Positions 12,901 through 21,227 of a DNA stretch of 39,684 bases are shown piece after piece. Location: positions 352,567-392,250 of the forward strand of contig NW_003106600.1 of assembly GCF_000003605.2 (NCBI RefSeq). The letters run 5' to 3'. The translations under genes were made by a program, and so were the position numbers. Under the pieces are notes generated by a model. That model saw nothing but the letters and a program-made list of their open reading frames with translations. It was not told the DNA's origin and made no database searches. The first letter of the stretch is position 1, and each line of letters starts with the position of its first letter. Source of the stretch: Saccoglossus kowalevskii (taxonomy: Eukaryota; Hemichordata; Enteropneusta; Harrimaniidae).

Positions 12901-15900
12901 TGTGATTTTCTTATCAACATTGTTTTGGGAAATGAGTAGATTTTTTTTTTTAAAGAAATTTAGCATTTTTTTTTTTTAAAAAACTGTGATCGAGATAAGT
13001 AGTTAATGGGGATATATGACTATTTATCAAAAATTAGGAAACAAATTTATGAAAAATACATAAAAAATGGCATACACGTATTAATTCTGTGTGAAGAAAT
13101 CATATAATAACAATGTCACCAGAATGGCACATTCTACTGTACACAGGTTGGATTGATGTATGCCATGTGCTCTGTGCATTTGGGATGTGTTGTCTCACAA
13201 GAAACATAAAAACAACAACTTTTAAAGTTGACATATTTTGTTTATTCCACCATTTTGAGCTAACTGCTCTACTTTTTACATATCAATACACTAGGGTGAT
13301 CAGGTGACATATAACACCATACAATAGTGTTTATCCTAATGTATGAAATAAAGTAATCCCAAAATACATCACAATAGTGTAAAATTCAGTTCATTCAAAC
13401 GTAATGAGTCTGTAAAGTGTTAAACTGAGGTCACATCTCATATCTAATTCAGTCTTTCTAATGATATATATTTTCTTACCTATTCATTTTACTAGAACCA
13501 GAAAACACTCCAGTTGAACATGAAGAACCAGGGGAGATAGTGGAGGAGAAATTTGACCAAGATTTAATTGAGTACCAACAAGAACAACCTATCTTTGTAG
13601 ATGGAGATGCTGACAAAGCTGATGAAGTATCAGATCATGAAGATGTATCTGCTGCTGAACTTGATGATCTACTACAGAGAGATTTCACAGCTGAAGCAGG
13701 TCTTCCGGAAACGGAAACATCTGAATACACAGGTACCCCTGATTGAAATGAGACAATTAAATTATTCAAAAACACATTTTAGAAGATTTGACATAATAAT
13801 TTGTAGCTAAAATGACTTGCAATCTCATAATATCATTTTCACAAAATTAAAATCTATGTTATACAGAAGCTTTTCATTAAATGCACCTTTTTTGGCGGAG
13901 GCTGAATTATTGAAAAACAATTCTAATCAGTGATAATAATAATTTCAGATTGATGTTCAAAGATTCAAAAATGTAATTGATTTTAAAACCTGGCCAATTA
14001 GAATGTTCCATTGCAGAACTGTATATACACATAATTCTGAGTCTGACTAGTTTCACCTTTTGTCATTGTGAAAACTGCTTCTCACACACTAATGCATCAA
14101 GTAACAGTAGAATAGGGAATATTCTATAGAATATTCTTGGCACTAGAAGCAAATTTTTTTGTTTGTCCCTATTAGGATTATAGTTGGTGAATTATTATGA
14201 ATAAACAGTTACTTTTGAAAATTGCTTGCACTTTAAAATGCACCATGTACTAACGCATTAATATTGGATCTTTGCAGAAGATTCTATTACGACAAAATCT
14301 ACCACAGTGAAAAGCAGTTCATGGGGGAACCCCCCAAAAGGACTTGATCCCTTTGATCCATTTGAGGAACATTTCACAGGTGATGGTTCACTGGTGTAAC
14401 TGCACATTGTTATTTCTTGTTTCCTCCTTTGTATCACTTGCACGACTTTTCTTATCATTTGACAACATCCTGTAAACAATCACCTCATTATTAACATCAC
14501 TTTATTTTCTCTTTGTGCTTTTATTCAATGCTACATGTTTAACCATCTCCCCATTGTCAAAATCAATAATGTTGTTACATTTCAAAGAAAATCTGTGATA
14601 ATCAAACATTTGATGAATTTGCTATTCTAATGACAGTGATCTAAAAATATTCTGTTCTTAACATGTTCTTTCATGCTTTGAAAATAATATTTATCAAAAA
14701 AATTTAAATAATATGAAAAAAATTGTGGGTTCGATTTTGTGAAAGATGAAAGTTGACACTTTGACACATTTGGGTTACAAAAACAATACTGTTGTAAAAT
14801 AAGATAATTACATCATAATAGTTTACAACAAAACAATATGCACATTGTAATTTCATTTGTTTGTAAACGTGTGGCTCTTTTTACATGCATGTTATGTTTT
14901 TTTCTGGAATTGATTATCTAGGAATGGTTAAAAGTTGTATAAAAAAAATTTCAAATCTTTCCCATAAAAGCAAAACTTAACTTGTTTAACAATGTTCTAT
15001 TTAGTAGATATCCCTGGTATATTGGGGCCTAAATTGCCTTGTAATGTAATTGCTTTGGGTCAATTTCGGTGGTGTTAAAATAAACAGTTGGTTATTTGAC
15101 GATGACACAGATAAAATGAGCTTATAAAAATAGTATTTTGACATTTTTTTGTGTGTTTCAGAGGAACATGTTGATATCTGCGATGAGCCAGACAGACGAA
15201 CCACGACCAAGGTTATTAAGAAGACAGTGGTGAAGACATCGATGGGAGAAGTTCCCGATGACTTTGAAATTGGTGACGGAGATGAAGTTGAAGAACGTGT
15301 AAATGAGGATGGGTCTGTGACGCGGGTCATCCGGAGGGTCAGGCAAATAAGTGGTAGTTCTGGTGATCCAGAATTTAGTCAATTGATGTCAACTAACGAT
15401 GGTGCTGATGGTTTGATAGGTGAAACTGATAGTAAAAGGTAAGTTTTGCAGCAGATATTGGATATATTACTAAGAATGGCAAGGGATGCAAATAACATGA
15501 CTACTGTATCATCAAATCATGCCAGTATTGCTTGGAGTAAACATTAAACAGTTATCGCTTCCTTATTGAATTTTATATAAAAATATAACAACTTTTAATT
15601 TTTTTGATTCGTTGATTCTGATCACCGAACATAAATTGACAACCCATAGTTTTGATACAATTGGCAATTTGTATTTATTTGATAATGTTGTGGGAGCAAG
15701 CATCCCTTCTGTCATTTTGATGACTTGTGTCTCAAAGCATGGTGCTGCTTTTATTATTGGAATTGAGTTCACTGCATCATTCATCAAATTTGGAGCATCT
15801 CGTCTTTTAAAAGGGCAGTGTATGTCGCATAGCACCGGATCAATTGTCATGCTAAAATTTTTCTGGTTAGCTTATATTTTACAAACCCACATTGTGTGCT

Positions 15901-17557
15901 TTCAACCACTCTTTGTGTAATTTACCATAATGCCAAGAAAAAAGGAACCTCCTCTTAATAATTGTTTAAAGTACATGTGAAGTATTTTTTCATTTGCTCC
16001 AACTTTGAATGAATGAATGAATGAATGAGAGTTGGTTTTACTAATGATGTTTTTGTTATGATGCACTTGTTTCATGTTGTGGATTTTCTCTTCACGTTAT
16101 GGATTTCACATGGTTTCTTTTGGTGAATTGGATCTACAAACTCATCACACATTGGTGGTGTTCACCCCTATAGGGAAATGGGATAATCCTATTTGCATAT
16201 AACTTTCACTGAACATTTCCTTTATCAAGATCCTTGCATTTCTCATGGGGAAGCATAACTAGTGCATCCCCCTCCTCACCCTTCTGAATGTTTTTTTTCT
16301 GTTCTTTATTTGTCATGCATGTTGTTTAAACACTTAGATTCTTAAACTATACTAAAACACTAAATACTATAAGCTTTGCATCACACTACTAGAGTAACAG
16401 CTTTCTTCATGTCATAGCTTATGCCTTCATCTCATCTGAAGTTATTCTTCTTTCAAATTATCATGTTTGTTATCTGCATCTGTCTTCTCGCATGTGTTTT
16501 AAGTTATTTTTATTTTTCAGCTTAGCAATTCATATTCTTGTGCAAACTCAGCAATTTTATTTTCTTTATTAATACTGTCTCAGTCATCAAGAAACTGATG
16601 TCTAGTTCATCACAACCAGCTACCCGAAGTTATTGTAAGTTTGAAAGATGACACACACATGTATATTACGTCAACACCACATCTGACTCTCTCTCTTGTC
16701 CAGTATGTCCTTTAGCCCCAAAATAGGAATCCATATGGTTGCAAAACATTAACTAATTCTACTCTTCACTAAAATGAATTAACCTTATGGATGCCATTAT
16801 TGGTGTAAAATTTCACCAGAACATTTTTAAAATTAAACTTCAAGAAAGTTTCTGAGTCCCCTGTCTAATGAAAAGATCATGTGAACATTGCAGTACAACA
16901 TTTTACAATTTTCTTGTTTCTCGAATTAAATTGAAGCAATTCATTGTATATACCCATGATGGTATGGCTAGAGGTTACTATTGAGATGTACAAACATTGG
17001 AATACGATTTCGTAGCTCTCCTGACAAATATTTTGAACATACTTTGATATACCAAGGTTATATTGATTGGACTATTATTTCCATACTTGTTGTTGTGTTT
17101 TCTCACGGTGTGTTTTCTCATGGTGTATTGTCTCATAGTATATTGTCTTAGGGTATAAATACTTGAGGTGTATTTCTCAGGGTATAACAACAATGGATTT
17201 ACTGTTTTACAGTGTCTTTCCAATGTTTACATCTTCCTTGCTTTGCTGTGATTCTTTACTACATCTTTAGAATTGTGATCTATACTTGTCGCGACCCTCT
17301 TGACAGCTGTTTGAGAAGTCTCTTGCATTAAAAGCAATCCATTTGAATCTTTCTACAGAGTTGTAGTACATAAGAAAGTAACGAAGAAAATAGTCATTAG
17401 AGATGGTGAAGAAGTAGAAGTTGAAGAATCCACAGATACCAAGATTGAGGAAGATGGACAAGAGGTTCAAGACCCAAGTGAACTCAGAGAAGACTTACAA
17501 CAAATGATAGATAGCTTTTTAACAGAAGAACAAATGCAGGAACAAGAAAAAGAATAA
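1..17557 (+). CDS. Large acidic repeat-rich protein, 3' part; tentative ankyrin-like C-terminal tail
   Basis: Nineteen exons can be joined across GT-AG introns in one continuous frame (apart from a break near 8370-8399), giving about 1,890 codons and ending at TAA 17555-17557. The 5' part is outside the window. The chain is dominated by Glu, Pro, Val, Thr and Ser, has no predicted membrane segment or folded domain, and is probably intrinsically disordered. The last two exons change character: basic strings such as [25 protein letters not shown] and [19 protein letters not shown] alternate with acidic stretches. Tails like this are known from the C-terminal regulatory region of giant ankyrins, which link membrane proteins to spectrin; I infer the family from this resemblance and from the giant repeat exon. 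No ankyrin repeats, ZU5 or death domain are visible here, so another large disordered cytoskeletal protein (MAP1B/Futsch-like, PEVK-like) is possible. The gene structure is well supported; the family name is not. Confidence 0.75.
926..1407 (+). other. Intron; holds a possible 9-base microexon
   Basis: AT-rich intron. Two acceptor-like sites lie inside it. One is at 988, but the phase-0 frame after it stops within eight codons. The other is at 1068 and is followed by GAACAAGCT and then GTAAAT, which would make a 9-base phase-0 microexon at 1069-1077. Neither is supported beyond its splice signals. Confidence 0.5.
1408..1452 (+). CDS. 15-codon phase-0 exon of the large gene
   Basis: Acceptor TTCTCCTGTGGCAG, then [15 protein letters not shown], then donor GAG|GTAACA. 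The exon is phase 0 on both sides and its composition matches the neighbouring exons (acidic, proline-containing). It is too short to carry any recognisable domain. Confidence 0.65.
2014..2070 (+). CDS. 19-codon phase-0 exon of the large gene
   Basis: Acceptor GTTATTCAG and donor CAG|GTATCA frame the peptide [19 protein letters not shown], phase 0 at both ends. It is less acidic than its neighbours. The intron before it (1453-2013) has a second acceptor-like site at 1540 followed by an open frame of about 60 codons, but that frame has no donor and its hydrophobic composition does not fit. Confidence 0.6.
2407..2469 (+). CDS. 21-codon phase-0 exon with a CxxC pair
   Basis: Acceptor TGGTTCACAG and donor AAG|GTAATG. 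The peptide contains [14 protein letters not shown]: a CxxC pair followed by a short basic, helix-prone stretch, unlike the acidic repeats around it. A lone CxxC does not make a zinc finger, so no function is assigned. Phase 0 on both sides. Confidence 0.6.
2470..3478 (+). other. Intron, about 1 kb, no recognised content
   Basis: AT-rich intron with a 10-base C run near 2587. Open frames at 3108-3383 have no matching splice phase and encode a low-complexity, cysteine-rich peptide with no family resemblance. No repeat element was recognised. Confidence 0.5.
3479..3625 (+). CDS. Tandem-duplicated exon, copy 1 (49 codons)
   Basis: Follows acceptor TCGTATCACCAG and ends CCTGTAGAG|GTACAT, phase 0 both sides. 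It encodes [20 protein letters not shown], then two EPVIESE-like heptads, then EASPEPVE. The ending and the following 110 bases of intron are shared with the next two exons, so this is the most diverged member of a triplicated exon-intron unit. Confidence 0.7.
3626..4301 (+). other. Intron, first copy of the duplicated unit
   Basis: The start (GTACATCTAAATTGTGATGTTATTAGC...) and the later part (TGCAGCTAAGGAGTGTCAGTTCATCA) recur in the next intron with mismatches. The duplication therefore took in intron as well as exon. No other feature was seen. Confidence 0.65.
4302..4544 (+). CDS. Tandem-duplicated exon, copy 2 (81 codons), with 7 x 7-residue repeat
   Basis: Acceptor TTACCTATCAG, start [19 protein letters not shown], end EVSPEPVE, donor GAG|GTACAT, phase 0. 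The centre is seven almost perfect copies of APVTESE encoded by a 21-base unit at 4368-4514. Its start and end match the next exon, showing a duplicated exon whose internal heptad array has since expanded on its own. Confidence 0.75.
4368..4514 (+). repeat. In-frame 21-bp coding minisatellite, 7 copies
   Basis: Seven consecutive copies of GCTCCGGTGACAGAGTCAGAG, all in frame, encoding APVTESE. The near-perfect base identity, including third positions, points to recent expansion or homogenisation. Confidence 0.9.
5001..5204 (+). CDS. Tandem-duplicated exon, copy 3 (68 codons), with heptad repeat
   Basis: Acceptor GTATTACCTATCAG, start [20 protein letters not shown], five heptads of the form APVIESE (first one EPVIESE), end EVSPEPVE, donor GAG|GTACAT; phase 0. 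The repeat at 5071-5175 is a 21-base unit related to, but distinct from, that of copy 2 (VIESE instead of VTESE), so each copy homogenised separately. Confidence 0.75.
5205..5791 (+). other. Intron, third copy of the duplicated unit plus unique sequence
   Basis: The first 114 bases are identical by eye to 4545-4658 in the previous intron. After that the sequence is unique and AT-rich. An acceptor-like site at 5607 is followed by an open frame, but its hydrophobic peptide does not match the gene, so I leave it as intron. Confidence 0.6.
5792..5827 (+). CDS. 12-codon acidic exon
   Basis: Acceptor TCCTATGACAG, peptide [12 protein letters not shown], donor GAG|GTATCT, phase 0 both sides. It is short, but the composition, phase and junction all match the series. 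Confidence 0.6.
6029..6082 (+). CDS. 18-codon acidic exon
   Basis: Acceptor TTACTTCCATAG, peptide [18 protein letters not shown], donor GAG|GTATGG, phase 0. An inner alternative donor, CAG|GTACAA after 6049, is also in phase and would shorten the exon to seven codons. Confidence 0.6.
6189..6233 (+). CDS. 15-codon acidic exon
   Basis: Acceptor CCACTTCACAG, peptide [15 protein letters not shown], donor GAG|GTATGC, phase 0 both sides. Confidence 0.6.
6413..9167 (+). CDS. Giant repeat-coding exon (about 919 codons), frame broken near 8370-8399
   Basis: Acceptor AAATGCACAG with a second possible acceptor six bases on (CACAG|GTT), donor GAG|GTACTT; phase 0 both sides. The first about 190 residues are acidic and non-repetitive. 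From about 6985 on, modules of 38-48 residues repeat with the consensus [24 protein letters not shown]. From 7697 a higher-order unit of about 92 residues (two modules) repeats nearly perfectly. The frame starting at 6413 hits TGA at 8405-8407; the second frame then runs to the end of the exon. Two single-base deletions relative to the previous repeat unit explain this. The product is very acidic with no hydrophobic segment. A giant exon inserted between small ones is a feature of giant ankyrins and some microtubule-associated proteins, which I take only as weak family evidence. Confidence 0.8.
7697..8777 (+). repeat. Higher-order coding repeat, units of 273, 276 and 274 bp
   Basis: The phrase GTTGAAGCTTCTGTTCC (or a close variant) occurs at 7697, 7970, 8246 and 8520. 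Each unit holds two related half-modules, one with [20 protein letters not shown] and [16 protein letters not shown], the other with [18 protein letters not shown] and [13 protein letters not shown]. The third unit is two bases shorter than the second, matching the frame break. Confidence 0.85.
9274..9327 (+). CDS. 18-codon acidic exon
   Basis: Acceptor TGCATAATTTCAG, peptide [18 protein letters not shown], donor GAG|GTACAC, phase 0. Confidence 0.65.
9673..9708 (+). CDS. 12-codon exon
   Basis: Acceptor CACTTCCTTGCAG, peptide [12 protein letters not shown], donor GAG|GTAGTT, phase 0. The preceding intron (9328-9672) is AT-rich with nothing recognised. Confidence 0.65.
9837..9914 (+). CDS. 26-codon exon, last of the phase-0 series
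   Basis: Acceptor GTATTTTCTTGTAG, peptide beginning [16 protein letters not shown] and ending IYSEEGRE, donor GAG|GTCAGG (weaker than the others), phase 0. Glutamine-rich and possibly helical. Confidence 0.6.
9915..11210 (+). other. Intron, 1.3 kb, with one MITE
   Basis: AT-rich intron with T-runs. The only structure recognised is the TA-flanked inverted-repeat element at 10874-11056. Open frames (for example 10527-10724) have no repeat pattern or splice phase match. Confidence 0.6.
10874..11056. mobile_element. TA-flanked MITE with CAGTGGTTTTT terminal inverted repeats
   Basis: The left end CAGTGGTTTTTGTTTCAATTTTC and the right end GAAAATTTAAAAACCACTG are inverted repeats, and the element is flanked directly by TA on both sides. 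At 183 bp with no ORF, this is the classic form of a Tc1/mariner-type MITE. The superfamily is inferred from the TA flank only. Confidence 0.65.
11211..11337 (+). CDS. 43-codon exon; phase changes from 0 to 1
   Basis: Acceptor TTCAACTGAACAG, peptide starting [18 protein letters not shown] and ending [15 protein letters not shown], donor GATG|GTATGT. It enters in phase 0 and leaves in phase 1, so it is the junction between the repeat-coding exon series and the C-terminal exons. The end is less repetitive and probably helical. Confidence 0.7.
11338..13495 (+). other. Intron, 2.2 kb, largely filled by a TIR element
   Basis: More than half of the intron is the inverted-repeat element at 11393-12716. 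The rest is AT-rich with poly-T/poly-A tracts around 12944-12975. Confidence 0.6.
11393..12716. mobile_element. Non-autonomous DNA transposon, 1.3 kb, TACCGTAAAA terminal inverted repeats
   Basis: The left end TACCGTAAAATTTCTAATTG followed by AAGCCGCGG mirrors the right end, where CTGCGGCCTC precedes AAATATGATTTTTACGGTA. Subterminal copies of a GTGCGGCTT-type motif occur at about 11475, 12574 and 12653. No open frame large enough for a transposase is present, so the element depended on a partner. I do not assign a superfamily. Confidence 0.55.
13496..13732 (+). CDS. 79-codon exon, phase 1 to 1
   Basis: Acceptor ATTTTACTAG and donor CACAG|GTACCC. Completing the split codon from the previous exon gives [20 protein letters not shown], then an acidic stretch with [18 protein letters not shown]. 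Acidic, probably disordered with one short amphipathic helix. Phase 1 on both sides makes it skippable. Confidence 0.75.
13733..14277 (+). other. Intron, no recognised content
   Basis: AT-rich; nothing beyond splice signals was recognised. Confidence 0.5.
14278..14379 (+). CDS. 34-codon exon with a [18 protein letters not shown] string, phase 1 to 1
   Basis: Acceptor GATCTTTGCAG, donor CACAG|GTGATG. The peptide begins [15 protein letters not shown] and continues [18 protein letters not shown]. The [10 protein letters not shown] part has two DPF tripeptides, a motif known to bind the AP-2 alpha-ear and EH-domain endocytic proteins; any such role here is inference. The exon can be skipped without changing the frame. 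Confidence 0.7.
14380..15161 (+). other. Intron, no recognised content
   Basis: AT-rich, 0.8 kb. No repeat family, RNA gene or exon was recognised. Confidence 0.5.
15162..15438 (+). CDS. 92-codon exon with basic/acidic TRVIRR-type tail, phase 1 to 2
   Basis: Acceptor TTTGTGTGTTTCAG, strong donor AAAAG|GTAAGT. The peptide runs [20 protein letters not shown], then [20 protein letters not shown], then [20 protein letters not shown] and an S/G/D-rich end. This alternation of T/V-rich basic strands with acidic linkers is the best evidence for an ankyrin-like C-terminus. Confidence 0.75.
16584..16605 (+). CDS. Candidate alternative terminal exon giving a C-terminal ETDV
   Basis: An acceptor (TTAATACTGTCTCAG, with a branch-point-like TTAATAC) is followed in the phase left by the exon ending at 15438 by S-HQETDV and then TAG. 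The protein would end in ETDV, a class I PDZ-ligand form (T at -2, V at 0). Against it: no nearby AATAAA was seen, and a tract this short can occur by chance. Confidence 0.25.
17092..17180. repeat. Decayed 15-bp tandem repeat, 6 units
   Basis: Units of the form GGTGTGTTTTCTCAT diverge progressively from left to right: GGTGTATTGTCTCAT, AGTATATTGTCTTAG, GGTATAAATACTTGA. Located within the last intron of the large gene. Confidence 0.75.
17359..17557 (+). CDS. Terminal exon of the large gene
   Basis: Acceptor TTTCTACAG in phase 2 completes an Arg codon. The peptide starts [20 protein letters not shown], has an acidic middle with [13 protein letters not shown], and ends with a probable helix ([20 protein letters not shown]) and a Glu/Gln-rich terminus before TAA 17555-17557. 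The [12 protein letters not shown] pattern supports an ankyrin-type tail. The stop codon overlaps an AATAAA. Confidence 0.8.
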
Positions 17558-17583
17558 AATAAAATTCAGATCCAGATAATAAA
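17553..17583 (+). terminator. Polyadenylation signals of the large gene
   Basis: AATAAA at 17553-17558 overlaps the stop codon and is probably too close to be the used signal. A second AATAAA lies at 17578-17583, about 25 bases before an A-run at 17606. The 3' UTR would be very short. Confidence 0.6.
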
Positions 17584-17589
17584 CATATT

Positions 17590-19717
17590 CATGTTTCTGG
17601 ATATTAAAAAAAAAAAAGTTTATTTCTGGGTCACCTAATTGAGAAAGAAATCTAGTGTGTATCACTGTCATGTCTTAAACGAACAAGACCATTTGACATG
17701 ACAATTCTGAAAAAAAATCAAAAATTTCTGTTTAGTAAATTTGGATCGTATAATTCTTGATAGTAAAGTTTTAAAATGCAGTACCTTGTTTTTTGAATAA
17801 TGTATTCCTATGACTGTCAATTTCTGGTGTTTTTTCAGAAGTTTACCACTGGAAGATTTTACCCCCTTTTCAAACTCAATATGAAATGTTTTAAGTAGTG
17901 ACAAAAAATACAAGTAGATTTGTTAGTCCTGGTAGTTTTACCGTTGTTTTCTTCAATGTAGACAAGTCCTGATAGTTTTACTTGACATTGCATTATCTGC
18001 TGGTAATCAGCAAATGTGCATCTGCTTGACAACAATGGGGTTTTAAACATGTTGCGTAGTTTCATTTCATGCTAGTATATGCTAATGAGGTCTTTATGTA
18101 GTATATGCTAATGAGGTCTTTATGCAGTATATGCTAATGAGGTCTTTATGCAGTATATGCTAATGAGGGCTTTATATATTCAAGAGGATGTTGCAACAAT
18201 CAAGAATTTTAATTACTGCCCAATTAGTATACTCTAAAACTGGCAAATTAGGTTAACACTGCCTTTTTATGTTTTTAGTCACCTGCATAATTAGAGAAAA
18301 TGAATCCCTTTCATTCCTCAGCTTGATTAACTCCCATCCTATCAAGATCTGTAAATTGTTCAATGTCAGATCCTTTATTTTTTTCCAATTGTTAGGTTGG
18401 GTCTTATACTGCTGTCATGTTTTTATTTTTATCTATTATGGAGGCTGACTGTTACAGCAAATTTTAATGGGCTTGCCAGTGTTTTTAACCCTGAGATAAT
18501 GCAAATATGGAAGATCAAAATTTTTTAGATCTGCCAGAAATTTTCGTTTTTGTACGAGTATTTGAAACGTCTTTAATTTGATAAGAAAGATTTTATTTCT
18601 CTCAACAATTTTTGATTAATAATGTTTCCAACTTCCAAAGTCAGCGAGATGAAACTATCAACCTCCTTTAAATGAAATGTCTATCAGATATCAAACTGAG
18701 GTGACTATTTCTTTAAAGGTCAATTGATCCCTCTTTTAAATGTTAAGCTTGATAAAGTAAATTAAACCATGTATTAACAGCCTAAATATTCTTGTGATTA
18801 AGTCTGGCAACTGGGTGTAAAATTTTCATATCTCTTCCTGCAAAATGAAATCATTGTTTAAGCTGTCTAATAATACCTTTCTTGTACCATTTTGTCACGA
18901 TAACTAATATTCATAAGTTGGGTGATTGAATTAAAAAAGTCAATTTGATTCTAAATATTCTTTATTATAAAGTAGCACGAAATTTCTGAACAGCAGTTGT
19001 AGAAAATGTATGTCTGATGTAATTTTGATTGACAAGTAATTGTAGTGTTGATAGCAAAACTAGTTTTAAACAATTGCACTTGTGTACCAAGATTTTACTC
19101 AGAATCATAGCACTTGATGTAATTATAGATATATCGATAATCTTTTTGAAACACTGATAACTGGGTCTGTTTGTGTAATAATAAATACTTTTGTTTTGTT
19201 CTTTATTTTGGAATATTGAGAATATTGAAAATTTGTTCATTGGCCTAACATGTGGGAAGAAATTCCATAAGTATGTATATCAGCTACCTGTTATTAGTAT
19301 TAGGGCGGTGTATATTATTCCAAACTGTAGATGAACAACATGATAATTGCCAAGATGACAGGACAATATCGTAATCCATCCCACCACACTTTAATGTGTT
19401 GTGCTAAGCCAAGTTTTATTATCTATCAACAGTCCTGACATCTCGGCGGTTGTTTGTTTGGCTTTGACATCTGTTGATGTAGCTGTGATGCTGTTCTAGG
19501 TCAATGTTAGTTCTCTAGTGATATTCCTTATGTATCTGTAGGTTTTTATGTTTTTTGATGTAATTTCATGATAAAGTTACAGCTTGGAAAAGGTTCATTA
19601 AAAGCTTTGTGCTCCATATATCACAATTAAACTATCTTCTTCAATGCAATTAATGGTATGGGTGATGTCTGCAAAATATATACTTTCTGAAAGTTTGGAC
19701 AACCGGACTGAGGTATA
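17590..19717. other. Intergenic, 2.1 kb, one minisatellite
   Basis: AT-rich sequence with scattered short open frames, none of which resembles a protein family. The only structure is the four-unit 26-bp repeat at 18074-18177. Confidence 0.55.
18074..18177. repeat. 26-bp tandem repeat, 4 units
   Basis: Four copies of AGTATATGCTAATGAGGTCT plus TTATGC, starting at 18074, 18100, 18126 and 18152, with only one or two changes between units. Recent array. Confidence 0.9.
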
Positions 19718-19822
19718 TTAAAGTGGGGGAGTCGTCATCTGCACATGCTTCAGATGGCCATTTCGTGTCATTGTTTACAAACAAGTGTCTACCCATGAGC
19801 CTTTGTGTGTGTTGTTATTGTT
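19718..19822. mobile_element. Truncated copy of the TTAA-flanked AGYGGGGGAGT MITE
   Basis: Begins TTAAAGTGGGGGAGTCGTCA and carries the internal TGTCATTGTTTACAAACAA. It matches the reverse complement of the full element at 21080-21227, but an internal 11 bases and the distal inverted repeat are missing. Confidence 0.7.
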
Positions 19823-21079
19823 TTATGTCCACATTTAATAACCCAAACTTTAATTAACAGTTGATCGAGTTATAAGCGACCTAGATTTGTATAGTGTTGC
19901 TCAAACATCTTCATAATGTAATTCAATTTTTAACCGTGCCCATGCGGCAAGCTTGTTTGTGACAACTTTTGGCAACAAATTAAACAATACAAATCAAAGT
20001 TCGTTTAACTGTTTTTTAACTAAATTTTTATGTCCGGAACTCTAACAATTCAGCATCTTATTTAGTCTTGAGGTGGGAATTGCCTAACCAAAATGAACTT
20101 GCTAGAGACTTCTTGCTTTAGTCGTATAAGAACATTGAAATTAGTGAGTAAGTTGGCTTGTGAACGGTCTGGTCCTGTGACATGTGCCGAGATTTGCTGC
20201 CTGAACGCTCGGTACAAACCAAAATCACGTCCTCTGTGGTGAATTTAAGAGAACATATACTGGTTCATACTAGTATGACATGGAAGGACGTGCAGTCAGA
20301 TGCTGTAGTTATGAATGCAAACCTGTGACGTATATGTGCTGCTGCAATTGTTTTTTTCTTGCAATGTACATCAACATGAAAAAATACCGGTAATTGTTTT
20401 TCCCCCGAATCTTCTTTGCTGTTCATGTTCATGATGACTTAATTTTGTAATAAATACCATAACAGCAAATAGATATAATTTCGATATAGCAATTATCATC
20501 TTAAGCATATCGTTTTCATTGTTTGGGTCAAATAACAGATCAATAAATGAGGGCGTGATTTCAGCACGAGCTGTGTGGGTTCCAAATGGACCCGACTTAC
20601 ATGAGCGCAACTAGTGTATCCCTCTTCAAAAACAAAGGATTAAAAATTTCGGCATATGCCAAGATCCCATAACGTGAATGTAGTATATTTGAAATTTTGA
20701 CCTTGGTGATGTGGAACATTAACTGGAAGTTCCATAGTTGTGCACATATCTAAATTGAGCCAATTTGACCTCAATTTTGTGGAACATTGACCTTGGCACC
20801 TCAGTTGTTAATATGTATATTTGATCATTTGTGAGATCTAACTTGGAAAGGTTCTGATCTAATGATCAGTTTTGCACATATCCAAATTTGACCAATGTGA
20901 TGGAACATTAATCTTGACAACCTCATTCTGTAAATTAATCGTATCCGAGGCATGTGGTCTCTTTGATCCCACAGTAAAATCTGATCATAATTTCGACAAC
21001 TCGTCATATACACAGAAAAGTTCTGCTTTGTGGCCTCAGCTGTTTGTAATCACTTATTATCGAAAATGGAGGGTGTACT
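19823..21079. other. Intergenic, with a diverged direct repeat
   Basis: Sequence starting TGCACATATCTAAATT and containing GTGGAACATTGACCTTGG (20742-20802) recurs as TGCACATATCCAAATT with GATGGAACATTAATCTTG (20874-20926). A third partial copy (GTGGAACATTAAC) lies just before the first. No gene recognised. Confidence 0.5.
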
Positions 21080-21227
21080 TTAAAGCGGGAGGGTCGTCAC
21101 CTGCGCGTGCGCGGGAATTGACAACACACGCTAAAACCTCAAAGGCTCGTAGGTAGACGTTTGTTTGTAAACAATGACATGCTATGGCCACCTGACGCAT
21201 GCGCAGGTGACTACTCCCCCGCTTTAA
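21080..21227. mobile_element. TTAA-flanked MITE, complete, 148 bp
   Basis: The left end TTAAAGCGGGAGGGTCGTCA, continuing CCTGCGCGTGCG, mirrors the right end CGCATGCGCAGGTGACTACT, continuing CCCCCGCTTTAA. TTAA on both sides fits a piggyBac- or Kolobok-type target duplication, known for those superfamilies; the assignment is inference. No ORF. The inverted repeats contain a GCGCATGCGC core, which resembles an NRF-1-type site. Confidence 0.75.

Larger units (their letters stand above)
15439..17358 (+). other. Intron, 1.9 kb, with a short TGAA repeat and a decayed 15-bp tandem repeat
   Basis: Contains (TGAA)n around 16006-16028, a possible alternative terminal exon at 16584-16605, and six diverging 15-bp repeats at 17092-17180. 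The rest is AT-rich without recognised elements. Confidence 0.55.
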
